Assembly: GCA_012845835.1 (NCBI GenBank)
Contig: JABAKD010000013.1
Location: 1 to 64,000 of the forward strand
Source: Undaria pinnatifida
Taxonomy: Eukaryota; Sar; Phaeophyceae; Laminariales; Alariaceae
Length of the DNA: 64,000 nucleotides
Reading direction: 5' to 3'
Made by a program: the position numbers and the translations under genes. Under the pieces are notes generated by a model. It saw only the letters and a list, made by a program, of their open reading frames with translations. It was not told where the DNA came from and did not search any database. Below, one piece after another: positions 45,443-56,274 of the stretch (positions are counted from its first letter, which is position 1; the number at the start of each line of letters is the position of its first letter).

Positions 45443-46849
45443 TTCCTATGTGTTGGCATGTGTCTTTGAACAATCGGTCCAGCCACAACAGTGTATGCTG
45501 TGCGCCGTGAGAGGGTGATCGGCGCAGACAATCACATCCATGCCAGGCGTCATGTTTGCCCTTTTGGTTCCTGTTCGGTACTAGGGAAGCGTCGCGCCGC
45601 CTTTGCTCTCGAGTTCTCCCCAGTTGTGTACCATTTTTTTTGCATGCAATTCTTGCTCGAGTTTTCCTCCTTCGTGTGTTGTCTAGGATGCCAAAAGCGT
45701 TTAGCACGCAACCTTTTTCTTTTCCAAACCGTAGCTTTTGCGTAAACTCCGCCGTCTGCTGTTCCGCGTCTGCGACACCAGCTTGGTCCAACTTCCACGT
45801 CGTGTGGAAGGGGTGCTTGGGCACGCGTAGCCTGGGGAAGCTGATGTTCGCCTGGGTCGTCCCGGAGGAGAGTCCCGTAACTGGGGTGAGTTCACTACTG
45901 CTGTTGTTTCATTTTATGAAGTCTTTGTGTACATGTAGATACTTTATTATATGGAGGGAAAAAAAGCCGGCTGCCGAGCTACCTACGACTGAAATTCAAC
46001 CAAGTGCTGAATCAAACTGCACAGATTATTCTGATACTATTTATAAGGGCTCCGCATGGGTGCCGGCAAATGCCGGCACCCATGCTTCAGGTAGGGCATG
46101 GCAGCACTTCGAATTGTAATACTTGGTAGAGTAAAAAATTGACCACACCCATACATAGTCTGCACGTGCAGTATGTAAAGTAATGCCAAGAGTGCGATAC
46201 AGACTAATAACCATAACAATGTACTATTAATAGCTACCGTTTTTTTAACGAATCCGATTCCGAGCTTTATTCATCAGATTTCGATCGGATAAATCCGACC
46301 ACACGCCGACTGACCCTTTAGTCTGGCGACGAAACGTGTCGAGTGGGTTTCTTATGATATTTTTACTCAATCAGACACCCGGGGCCAGTAAGGTGACTGA
46401 CCATGTCCGCTGCATGTTCTCTTCGTAGCCACTGAGAGACGCGCACTGAGCCAGCTTCTAAAATATACAATGCATGATATGATATTGAATAGTATCATCT
46501 TGATCCGAGCCTCCCAGATTGACTGGCTGTGTGTTGTCTGATCGTGGAGAAACGTGCTGACGTTCTTCCAGGCGCGAAACACGGTGGTATGACTGCCTAC
46601 GTCATTCAACTCCTCGAATGCTATTGCAATGCTGCTGCTTGTTGCCAGCTGTGTAGGTCGCTCACTTTTTGTAGATACAGTACGCGACTACAGCGCTTAC
46701 GATTTTGTCAGCTATGTATTTCAGACTCGAGTTATATTATTAATAGACGAAAATAAAATTTTGTCAGTTATTTTCTGATCGTGCATTGGGCAGAATTCAT
46801 ACACAAAGTAGGCATCACCCGGGCACGATAGGTTCACATGCCGGGATCG
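45443..46849. other. No confident gene; contains a perfect hairpin
   Basis: A 187-codon plus frame (45556-46119) has no recognised domain. GCATGGGTGCCGGC (46054-46067) and its exact complement (46072-46085) form a 14-bp stem with an AAAT loop. Downstream is AT-rich. Confidence 0.45.
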
Positions 46850-47960
46850 GAATCCATCCACACATTATGCCTCCCCGCACGGTGTGGCAATCCCAACCCC
46901 ACCGGCGACTGACTCTCTGATTGGCCATGGTTCGCATGTTGAACCAGCTCCACCTCGGGAGGATATAGGGTCCCATCCACGGTCCAGAGGTCGTTCCACA
47001 TCTCTAAGCCTTCCATCAACCGGGGAAGCAAACGGAGCTTTCTCGGGTCGACACCACCCTGTACGGTGAGAAAACCCCAATCCCATTGGCTAATCGCTGA
47101 ATGGTTCGAGCTCCACAACGCCGTACTAGGTGGATAGAGGCCCATCAATTGGGGGCATTTCCGTCGCACACGGGGAAAATAGGGTCCCGTCCCGGATTCA
47201 TGAACGCCTCGAATATCTACAGCTCCAAAAACGCGGGAACAGCAACGATGACCTCCCGTGTGGACACCACTCCGCACGACGTGAAACTCCAACCATATTC
47301 GCTTACCGCTGGTTGGCTGGGGCTCGGACATAAGGGCAACGCCACCATGGAAGGCTATAGAGTCCTGTGCCCGTTTCAGAAATCCTGACAAACCGGGTAC
47401 GATAACCGATTTCTCCCGCGGGTCTACCCAGCCCCGCACGATTGTGCGACAATCATCTATTTCTTACATTGGCTTATCGTTGAGTGGCTTTGCAGCTCGT
47501 TGAGCCAGGGACACCCAGAGGGGAGATAGATCAGCAAGCGGGCGGGGGGTGTTTCGACGCACCCGATGAGGATGGGGCCCCATCGCCGTTCCAGAAATCC
47601 TTCCATACCCCATCAACGCCAACAAACCGTGGACGAAAACCGGTTTCTCCCGGGCCGACACCACATCGCTCGGTGTGGAAGCCTTAGCTAGCTGAGGTTC
47701 GTATACAACGCCAGCACCACACAACAGGGTCCTACCCCGGTTCACAAATATTTCAAGGTGTTTACAACTAGGAGAAAAAAATGGGCTACTCGCGCTACTG
47801 CTGAATTTTTATTTGTATACCCTAACCCCGCGGTGCGCGGACATTTCATTTGACCCCCTGCGTCGATACCACGCCGCACAGTGTAATCCAACCTCCGATT
47901 GATCGGCTCGGCCGGGGTTCGTGGATAGAGAAAACCACCACCCACTAAGAAGTTCAGCAA
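46850..47960. repeat. Degenerate satellite, unit ~150-230 bp, about six units
   Basis: A core of the form GTCGACACCAC.CCGCACGGTGTG followed by AA.CCCAACC recurs at about 46865, 47048, 47262, 47428, 47652 and 47860. It is usually preceded by TTTCTCCCGGG-like or GGGTCCCATCC-like phrases. Frames across it shift between units, so it is treated as noncoding. Confidence 0.7.
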
Positions 47961-48478
47961 GTTCAATGACTATCATCTCAAACTGGCCTGTTATTAGAGA
48001 AGTTGCACATGGACCAATTGCATAATATACAGCAGTCGGTCCAGATCGAGTCGATCGGTGAAACTTGCTTGAGTATCGTATTATTACAGCAGTAATGCAC
48101 TTCACTTCTTTTTTCCCCCCATCTCATTTATTGTGATGCTCGCACTACTCTCGCCCTCCCAGTAGTATAACTCAGAACCGGGGTCATATAGCGGACTCCC
48201 CTCCCCATCCCCACTACGGCACATGACCTAGTTGTTATCGCGAGAAGAATTCGGCATTTTCTTCCCCCGACGATTCGCGTGGAATTGTACCTACCCACGT
48301 TGTTTGGCGATTTCAGCAGTTAGTTAATCCTTTTTCCCCATTTATTTCTGCAAACATAAAAAGTTACCAAAGCTCACAACGCGTTGGTTATTTAACTCAA
48401 GGACCAACACTATTAATATTATTATTAATAGTGTAACCCCACTAGACCACCAGGGCGATCGGCTCCACATTACTCACT
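47961..48478. other. No recognisable gene
   Basis: Nothing found except the small palindrome ATTAATATTATTATTAAT near 48412. Confidence 0.4.
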
Positions 48479-48760
48479 GCTCCGGTGGCGTATCAGGTTA
48501 TCCTCGAGCCTGGTATAGGTCAATTTCGTGAGTTCGAATCCCCCCGAGTTCGTACTCGTATAAATTTTCGTGGGGCTTTTTCTTGTGCACTAATTGACTT
48601 GCGGAAAGCACGAGAGCGTGAGTTCGCAACACTCGATGAAAAATAGGCGATCAGTGGGTGCTGAACACTGTGCACAAAACAAAAATGAAGGCAATAATCG
48701 GGAGGGGGGGGAAGGACGACACCTGTGATCACGGCTTGTATGTCCAGAAGCTGGAAAGTA
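48479..48760 (+). repeat. SINE-like repeat copy 2 with pol III box motifs
   Basis: TGGCGTATCAGG at 48486-48497 fits an A box and GTTCGAATCCC at 48532-48542 fits a B box, 34 bp apart, as in tRNA-derived SINEs. The 3' body matches 25640-25860. The tRNA cloverleaf is not intact (the T-stem does not pair), so this is not called a tRNA gene. Confidence 0.6.
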
Positions 48761-49734
48761 GAAGTGTGCCAATAGAGTCTATATATGTTTTAGGTGGAGT
48801 GAAGAGCGGTAGTAAAAATGAAGTGTGCTGCTCGATAACCTGTTCCTGACCGTCGGTATACTGAACAATCTTCGGGCCGCGTCTCCTCTCTATCAAGTAT
48901 ATGTGTGAGGAATTTTATATGTCGTTTTCAAGCAAGCGGTTGTGTTGACATACACTACCTGGCTTGATGTAAAGGAAAGAAACGCCACTCAGCGATCATC
49001 TACTACGCGCTAGGGCATGTTTTCATAAGCACCACTAACAAGAGCACCAGACATGGACGCGACATCCACAGAACCACAACATCTTCGACGACAGTGGGGA
49101 GAAAACATGGCGTATAATCGTACACTAGATAATAACAATGTGAAAAAGAAGTAGACAGATATGTTAACACTACGGTAGACCACACTACCAACCTATTATG
49201 CAGGGTATTTCGTGGCTCCGGCCGTTTGCATGATCGCCTGACAACCTCTACCAGATGCAGTAGCATATGCCTAACAAAGTAAAGTCACCGTTGCGTTCAA
49301 TAGTGGTGATATCGCATGCCCACGTCACCTCGCTTGGTGTATTTGTAAGATGCATCTCTGTCTTAGAGTTGGCGACCTCAGAGCCCCACATCGGCACGGT
49401 AAAAATCATTGGCGTAAAATCGTATATGTGAGACAATAATAATGTGAAAAGGAGGAACAGACAGACATGTTAGAAATAATTGCGGTAAACTGCATTACCA
49501 ACTTATTACGTAGGGTATTCCGTACATACCGTCTGCATGATCGCCTCCCAACCTATGCCAAGCGAAGTATGACTAACGAAGTAACGTAATTGAGCGCGGG
49601 TACACCAAGCGTTCCTTTCAAAAGAATAACGATTCGCATTTCTCCCTTTCGTTCTCAATGGCGGTGACATTGCATGACCACATCACCTCGCCTGTTGTAT
49701 TTGGCAATATGTATCTCTTTCGTATAGCGATGTC
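48761..49734. repeat. Direct repeat next to the LINE 3' end
   Basis: About 49107-49375 and 49412-49725 are diverged direct copies, for example AATAATGTGAAAA, GCATGATCGCCT and GGTGACATTGCATGACCACATCACCTCGC. The second copy ends where the LINE frame begins, so this may be a duplicated LINE 3' tail. Confidence 0.65.
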
Positions 49735-51083
49735 AGAAAATAATGGTATCTACATGATTGTGCCGCCTTCGGTTTCCAGGTACATTATCTCTGTTTTCGC
49801 CTCGGATACCGTAAGCCCGAACTACGAGCACGCAGTCACGATCACCGTCATCGTCCTCTCCAGCCCTTCTGATGATCGCGATACGATGCCCGCATCGTCC
49901 GCGTACAGCATACCCCACAATCTCTGCACCTCATTCCCCTCCTTCGCCCTCTGCCCGTCGACTTTGCCTGCGCGTAAAGTGCCCTTCTTATCGCCTTCCT
50001 CCTTTCGTTGGAGCTGCACCATGTTGTCCGTGATGGCTGCATCAGCGACGAAGCGTTTTTCGGCCACACGCAGTACCGCCGTGAAAAACATGTTGAACAG
50101 CAGTGGCGCGAGCACGCATCCTTGCCTGAGACCTTGCCCCACGTCGAACTTATTCGAGAACTCTCCATCCTCCAGACGCACGCATGCTTGTATACCGTCG
50201 TGGAATTGGCGGATGACGGCGAGCATTCTCGGTGGCACGAAAAAACGAGCAAAGACACCCCACAGAAGGGTTCGGTCGACGGAAGTCGTATGCTTTGGTG
50301 AGGTCGATAAAGCACAAGTACAAGGGGGTGTCCTTCTTCGGCGCCGGTACCTGTAGTCGTCGTACTACGAACATCATGTCAACCGTCAAGCGTTGGGGTC
50401 TGAACCCACACTGTTTCTCCAGCAGAATGTTCTCGCGTTCGCAATAGTCACTCAGGCGACCCGCGATGACTTTAAGTAGTACTTTGCCGGCGTGAGCCAC
50501 GAGGGAGATGCCACGATAATTGCCACACTCAGTCCGATCTTTATTATTGTGAAACACCTTCATCGTTGCATATTTCCATTGTTGCGGTACAACATCTCCC
50601 CTCCACACAGCGACGAGGATACCGTGGAACTTTCCGAGGGTGTTCAATTCTCCTTCGTCGGCCAAAACCTTCAAGAGCTCGGTCGGAACACCGTCGGGCC
50701 CTACCGCCTTTCGGGTCGCCAACGCACGGATTGCCTTGTTTACTTCGTACCTAGACGGAACATCGTCCAGTGGTCTGCACGGAGGCCACTGCTTAAGCTC
50801 GTCCACAATGCTCGGATCAAGGGTTATTAAGCAGTTTGTGAAATCACCTCACGCACCGCTCGTGGATGAGGGCATTATCCCGCAGCAATCGACCTTCCTC
50901 GTATTTGATGTACTGCGAGTTAAACTTCCTCTTCCCTTCCAAACCCATCCCCTTGAGGTGTGTGTAGAAGCCAAATTGATCACCCTCTCGGATACAATTT
51001 TCGAGTTGGCTGACGTAATCTTCGAAGAACCTCTGCACAGCTTCCGCCCGCGTGCGTTTCAGCTGTTTGGTGGTCGCCTTCAA
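49735..51083 (-). pseudogene. LINE reverse transcriptase
   Basis: Read from 51083: a basic linker, then the non-[16 protein letters not shown] and [13 protein letters not shown] lead to [12 protein letters not shown] and [11 protein letters not shown] (first catalytic Asp), then a frameshift near 50280. [19 protein letters not shown] and [11 protein letters not shown] (YADD box) follow. A TAG after TVIVTACS and loss of sequence after ETEGGTIM end the gene. It belongs to one element with the endonuclease at 51298-52406. Confidence 0.85.
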
Positions 51084-51297
51084 GGTTTGCCGTGGGCCAC
51101 GATCGTTTGGAACAGGACGGACCTGTTTCCTCGTGTCTTCCCTATCCTGCCATCGTGCGTTCTACTCCGCTTTCGTCGCCTCGGTCGCACACCAGCCCCT
51201 TGGTACTTGTTTACGCCGAATAGGGGGCGCTATGTCGGCCGCATTTGACAGTAGCGTCTCGGTCAGTAATGAGGCCTTGTCGTCAACGCTTCCGGCA

Positions 51298-52406
51298 TTA
51301 GTACCGGGTGTCGGAGAGGCAAGCTTCGCTGCTATCGCGTTTTGAAAATTCATTCGGAGATGCGGGTCCGCCATTAATCGTGGTAGGTCGCCGGTTTTTT
51401 ATAACTCTCTTTGGGCGATTTGGTGCGATGCGGCCCAAAAGGCGAATATTTCCGATTACGAGGTTGTGGTCCAACTCAGCGTTCTCCGTGGGTGGGGTCC
51501 CTACGGTGACATTACGTACCAATCGTCTATCCAATTGCTGTGGCAGTATGTAGTCAAGCCTGTACTGGGCCTTCCCTCGGGTGGGGCTCTGAAACGTGTA
51601 CGATATACCACGTGCAGGTGTAGCATAGTACGTGTTGAGGAGGGCGAGTTTGTTATCAGTTGCGTGAGTAAATAGTCGCTCTCCGTTGTCGTTCAGCTCG
51701 TCACGTCCGTATGCACCCAATACCTTGCTGTCGGTCCACTCGATCCCTCTCATGCTTGTACGAGCATTTGCGCCCATGAAGAGAAGGAGGTGGTCCCTAC
51801 TGGGTACCCCCTTGACCACCTCGTCAAGTGAACTCCAAAAGTAATATTTTTCGCTGGTGCTCTTGTCGAGAGTGGGAGCATAGCCTATAATTCAAGACAC
51901 ACCGTTAGATTTGTCTTTGAGTTGGATGCGAACCTTCATCAATCTAGCACTGATGCACTCAACCGCGACGTCGCCTTATCCATCTCTGCCCCGATAGACT
52001 CTCTAACAGCTAAGCCTACCCCGTGCTTCCCCTTCTTCTCGTGCTTTCCTCCGCCTGCTCCTGAGCAAACCACAACATACCCCGCCGCCGTAAAAGCACT
52101 TTGTCCATTGCGCCTCACCTCCTGCAACCCTGTGATATCAGGACCTGCGTCCTCGCACGTCTTCGGTATCACCTCGGCGTGGCCTACGCCGTTCGTGCCC
52201 TTGAAAAGCAAGTGCGCTGATGTTGTACGTACCCACGACGAGTTCCCCTGTGTGCAAATTTTGTGAGCAGCCCTTCGAATCCCCTGCGTCTCCTCCTCTC
52301 GTTCCGAGCATCCGATTTCCTCCATTCCACCCTCCGTTTTTCCCAGACAGGGTATTTCCCCCTCTCCGGCTCTCTTCGCCCAGCCCGGTTCTTGCCTAGG
52401 TTCCAA
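51298..52406 (-). pseudogene. LINE AP-type endonuclease
   Basis: Two frames (52406-51939, 51819-51298). DITGLQEVRR carries the conserved Glu, GVGLAVRES follows, then FMGANARTS (the usual Gly-Asp-x-Asn box appears to lack the Asp), YRLDYILPQQL and AELDHNLVIGNI with the final catalytic His. The order identifies the exonuclease/endonuclease/phosphatase fold of RTE-, Jockey- and L1-like LINEs. The clade cannot be settled by eye. No ORF1 is recognised upstream. Confidence 0.75.
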
Positions 52407-54834
52407 CGTGAAGGGGGCAGCAGTCCCGACACGCCACGTCCATCTCCTTTTCGACTTTGGTGCTTACTCACGTGGGTTCGATCCTTTTTTCTCTGTTCGA
52501 TACGCGCCCCACGCTTTCCGCGGCGGTGATGCGACACTGCGTCCGCAGGCAAGGCTGCTGCGTTAAAAAAATCCGGGAGGAATGTTTTTGCCTTGTCGCT
52601 GGCTGTCACCGCCGGCCCGGCCATACCCGAGCGCTAGTTCAGCGCACGAGTAAGGTCGACGCCACACGCCCCTCCAGGGGCTCTGGCACATTTTGGGGAA
52701 GTCTCAGGCCCGAGCACCACCCCGGCCGGGGAGCAGTGGAGGGGCAAGGTGTCCAGGTACAGAGTACGCAGTGATGACATGTAATACTTGGTACTCGAGG
52801 TAGTATCCAAACGTCAAATAATCCCAGTTCTGAGATGTAGGAAGAGCTGTTATTTCTGGGCTCAGAAATAGCCAGATCCGTTGATTTCTGGCCTCGATTT
52901 TCTGAACCCAGAAATAACGATGATTTATGGTCCCATAGTGAATGGTTTTTAATTTTGGCGTCGGAGATTCCTGTTAAAGAGAGAAATAATCGCTGAAACT
53001 GTTTCCCAAGGTAGTTGGCCTTATGGTGTAAATCTTTATGTTCCGGGGCCAAAACAGGAGGACCAGTTACTATGTTACCCGTTGCATGAAGCCATGAAAA
53101 GTTGAAATATCTGGCGGGGGTTCGCTTGGATCTCGAGGGTAATGTTGCTTTTGCCTCCTGATGTTTGGAGTTGCACTCTTGGTGCTTGCTTCAAAGGCCG
53201 AAATTTTCTGCTGTGAAACTTAACTTGCCACACCCGCTCAAAAAAACAGACCGTTCTGGAATAATCGAGTATAATATTAATAGTAAATTTTAGTACCTTC
53301 TCGTGACAAAAATCTTCACCCACGACTTGCTACTTGATCTTCATCTCCGAAATGGCATCGTGGCCGTCAGTCGCGTCGATGTTCTAGAGCTATATACGGG
53401 AGACTGGGATATCAGTCACTTCGGGTAAAATCCTTGGGCCTAGCTTGACCGTAATGCCTATCGACATGACAATAATAATGACCCCCGCTACAGGAAAAGC
53501 ACGTGCAGCACACACGAACACGAGTTCCGACGAGCAGCAGCAGCAGCGGAGAGTCCATACGTGTACGACACCTGTCGTTCCGTGCACACAAACCATCAGC
53601 AGCCCACAGCACCAATCGCACCATCACACCATCACAGATCGGTGAAATCCACTACTCGATACCGAACCGGCACCCAGCGTTGCTCCCACCGCCAGCAGCG
53701 ACCCATGAGCCCCTAGAGACAAACCCAACACCCTTACTTTCTGTGAAGACATGTATGAACGCGGCCTATACAGCTGGGTACACTGAGCCAGCGGTAGTTC
53801 CATGGGGCGTAAGTGCGTGTAGTGAATGATGAGTCCAAAGATTTTCCCCTTGAATCAATAAGAAATACGCAGTCGGTGCGTCGGTTTTGCGTACACGTCA
53901 TCCCTCGACCGAACGAATGGCCCAACAGCGCCTATTCCTCCGTGACAAGCTCATGGGATTTGGATGAATAGGCCCAGTTTCTTGGAGACCTTCCTTTGCG
54001 TCCGACCGACGTTTGTTTTTGATCGCTATGAAGCTGGCTTGCACCATACTGTCACCGTGTGTGTTGCGTAGATTGGCAATAAACCACGAGCGATCGGTTG
54101 TGCAGCCTTTCCCTCCGAACGAACGAAATATCCCAGGGCGTAGCTTACCCACAATTTATAGTCGAACGTGGCGAGCACAAGAAAAAGCAGTTTGATGAAA
54201 TCTACCCTGGTCCAAACCACTTTCGATTCGGAACCCGCTTTTGGCTTTTGACCCCTAAAACGCCGCTTTGATGGGAACCTAAAGTTGTGAGGACAGTTGG
54301 AGTCTGCGAGTTTTCTCCGCAATTTTTCCCAAGCACGCTCTTCACCTAACGGGAGTGAAAAGCTGCGGTAAACGTTTACAAACTTCGACTCTTGCCGCGA
54401 CAAAAGTGGCAAGCAAAAGCTTCGCGGCTGGACCTCAGCCAATCTACGCCAAGCGCCTACTCCTACCCACACACGTAGACCCAACTGTCCATGAGACGCG
54501 CCGCGTCTCACAGGAACGGGTGCGTGGTATTCGCTCGTGCTTAATGTCATACACTCAGGGTGGGGCACAATCCGCGCTACAGCAGCGGTGTCCTCGTCCT
54601 TTTTCATGCACGTGCCTCAAATGCTCTATCCGTCTTTTTGTGCGCTGTTCAACGTTGCTGAACCCTTGAAAGTAGGTTTGGTAAATTATACCAAGGCATG
54701 CTTCGAACCTTGCATACCCTACTCATCTGTATGCTCTTCTTTCCTTTGGTGACCCGCAACACGAGCTTGTATTTGGTTGTCATATTTCGTGACTTTGACG
54801 AATCAGGGCCAGTTAGGCTGTTTGCGCGATACAA
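52407..54834. other. No confident gene
   Basis: AGAAATA-type inverted words near 52850-52915 and a short (CAG)n at 53537-53549. A 193-codon minus frame (54026-54607) has no recognisable domain. Confidence 0.4.
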
Positions 54835-56274
54835 ATGCCCGTCGGTTTTTCCCTTGCGCGATTGCTGTTGTCGGCTTCGCCGGCGAAATAGTGTTGCTCA
54901 TCAACGTTGTCTAACAACTTTCTACCCGCCATCGCCGTCTTTGATGCTCTGCCCGCTGCAGCCAGTAAGTACGTCACGGATTTTGCGGCTGCACTCACCG
55001 GAGCAGTGGTAACCGCTCTTTTCCTGGAACTAGCAAACGGCACGCTCTTCCTCGGCGACTCTACCCTTCGATCCAAGCTCTTCATTCGTTCCCGTTACAA
55101 GGAATTATCCGAAATTATCTTGAGCGGTGCTAGCAGCGGTACTTTACGGAATGTTGTGGTCACAGGCACGCCCGGAATCGACAAATCTTTGTTCGTCTTT
55201 TTTCTTCTGCACCTGCTTCGCTGCCAAGGGAAAACTGTTGCGTTTGAACGGAAGGGGGACTGGTATCGGTTCAGGGACGAAGGGGTGGAGGCAGGACGAC
55301 GCTTGGACACTTTTCTAGACGTTGCGTATTTGCAGAACGACACAGCAGCTTGGCACTTGAGTGACCCGAAAAACCGGCCTGAGGAGGTGTTCGCTGGTAT
55401 AACGGTTGTGCTGGTGTCGCCCAAGACGATCAGGATAAACTAGTTCCTGAAACAAGCCAAGTCTAAACGTTTTAGATGCCAGTGTTTAGCCCGGTTGAGC
55501 TGTTGGAATGTCGGCGATTTGTTTCCCTCATGTACACAATATCGACGTGCAGAGAGCTTTTGGTGTTGTCGGAGGTGTAGCGAGAGGAATCTTTGACGCG
55601 GAAAAGTTCAGGCAGATCAAGGGAAATATGGAGAAGAATGTGGTCGGTGCAGATGTGAGTTTGCGGAGAGCTGCAGTTTCGAGTCAATGTGGACGCATTT
55701 CCACCGATGGTGTTGGGGACGCACTGTTCCACCTCTTCCCTGGCGGTGAAAAATAATACGAAGATTGGTCTACACTGTCAGATTTGCCAGCAGTTTCGCG
55801 AAGGATTTGGTCGTAAAGGTAATTTCCGAAATGGAAAAACATTCATTTTTAGCCTTTGTCGGGGCCGCTATCAGGGAGTCAAACCTTGGCAGGATTCTTA
55901 ATGGGGCTCCTGTGGGCTTTTTATTTGAAGAGGCTGCACACCAAGCGATTGGTCTGCCAGATAACCGCGAACGAAGGTTCAAAATGAGAATGACCCAAGG
56001 CGGTAGTAAGGATATGTCGGGGGTGCCCTTTCTGAGCGTTGATTTCACTGGACGAAAGGAGTTCATGGGAAACAATCTTCCTGATACGTTCGACATTGGG
56101 TCATACTATAAGCCGCATAGCCAGACTTTTGCAGCGATTGATTCGTTCGGTGTGGACAGGGGTGGTGGTACCCCGCACTTCTTTCAAATGAAGTCCGCAG
56201 GCGTGAAGGCTGTTAACGGAGGGAAAGTAGAGGAGTACTGGAAAAGTGCTGTTTCTAACTGCGCGCGTCAATGA
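54835..56274 (+). pseudogene. Crinkler/RHS-type NTPase-nuclease gene, decayed
   Basis: Proteins of this class join a P-loop NTPase to a restriction-endonuclease-like domain. They are known as Crinkler effectors or retrotransposon-hot-spot proteins and are thought to derive from mobile elements. The ATG at 54835 and the main frame (to 55443) are in phase, broken by TAG 54889-54891. VVVTGTPGIDKS is a Walker A motif with Asp where Gly is expected (GAC 55180-55182). A second segment has PVFSPVELLECRR, then a 1-bp shift, FPHVHN and VGGVARGIF. The third (55765-56274) has LFEEAAHQ, SYYKPHSQTFAAIDSF and FFQMKSAG, typical of the C-terminal part. At least two frame breaks remain; introns could explain some, but no clean GT-AG pair was found. 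Confidence 0.65.

Noticed and set aside
48479-48555. Possible tRNA gene
   Set aside because: A- and B-box words are present but the T-stem and acceptor do not pair, and a diverged second copy exists; treated as SINE-like.
52470-52490. B-box-like GGGTTCGATCC followed by T-run
   Set aside because: No matching A box or cloverleaf upstream.
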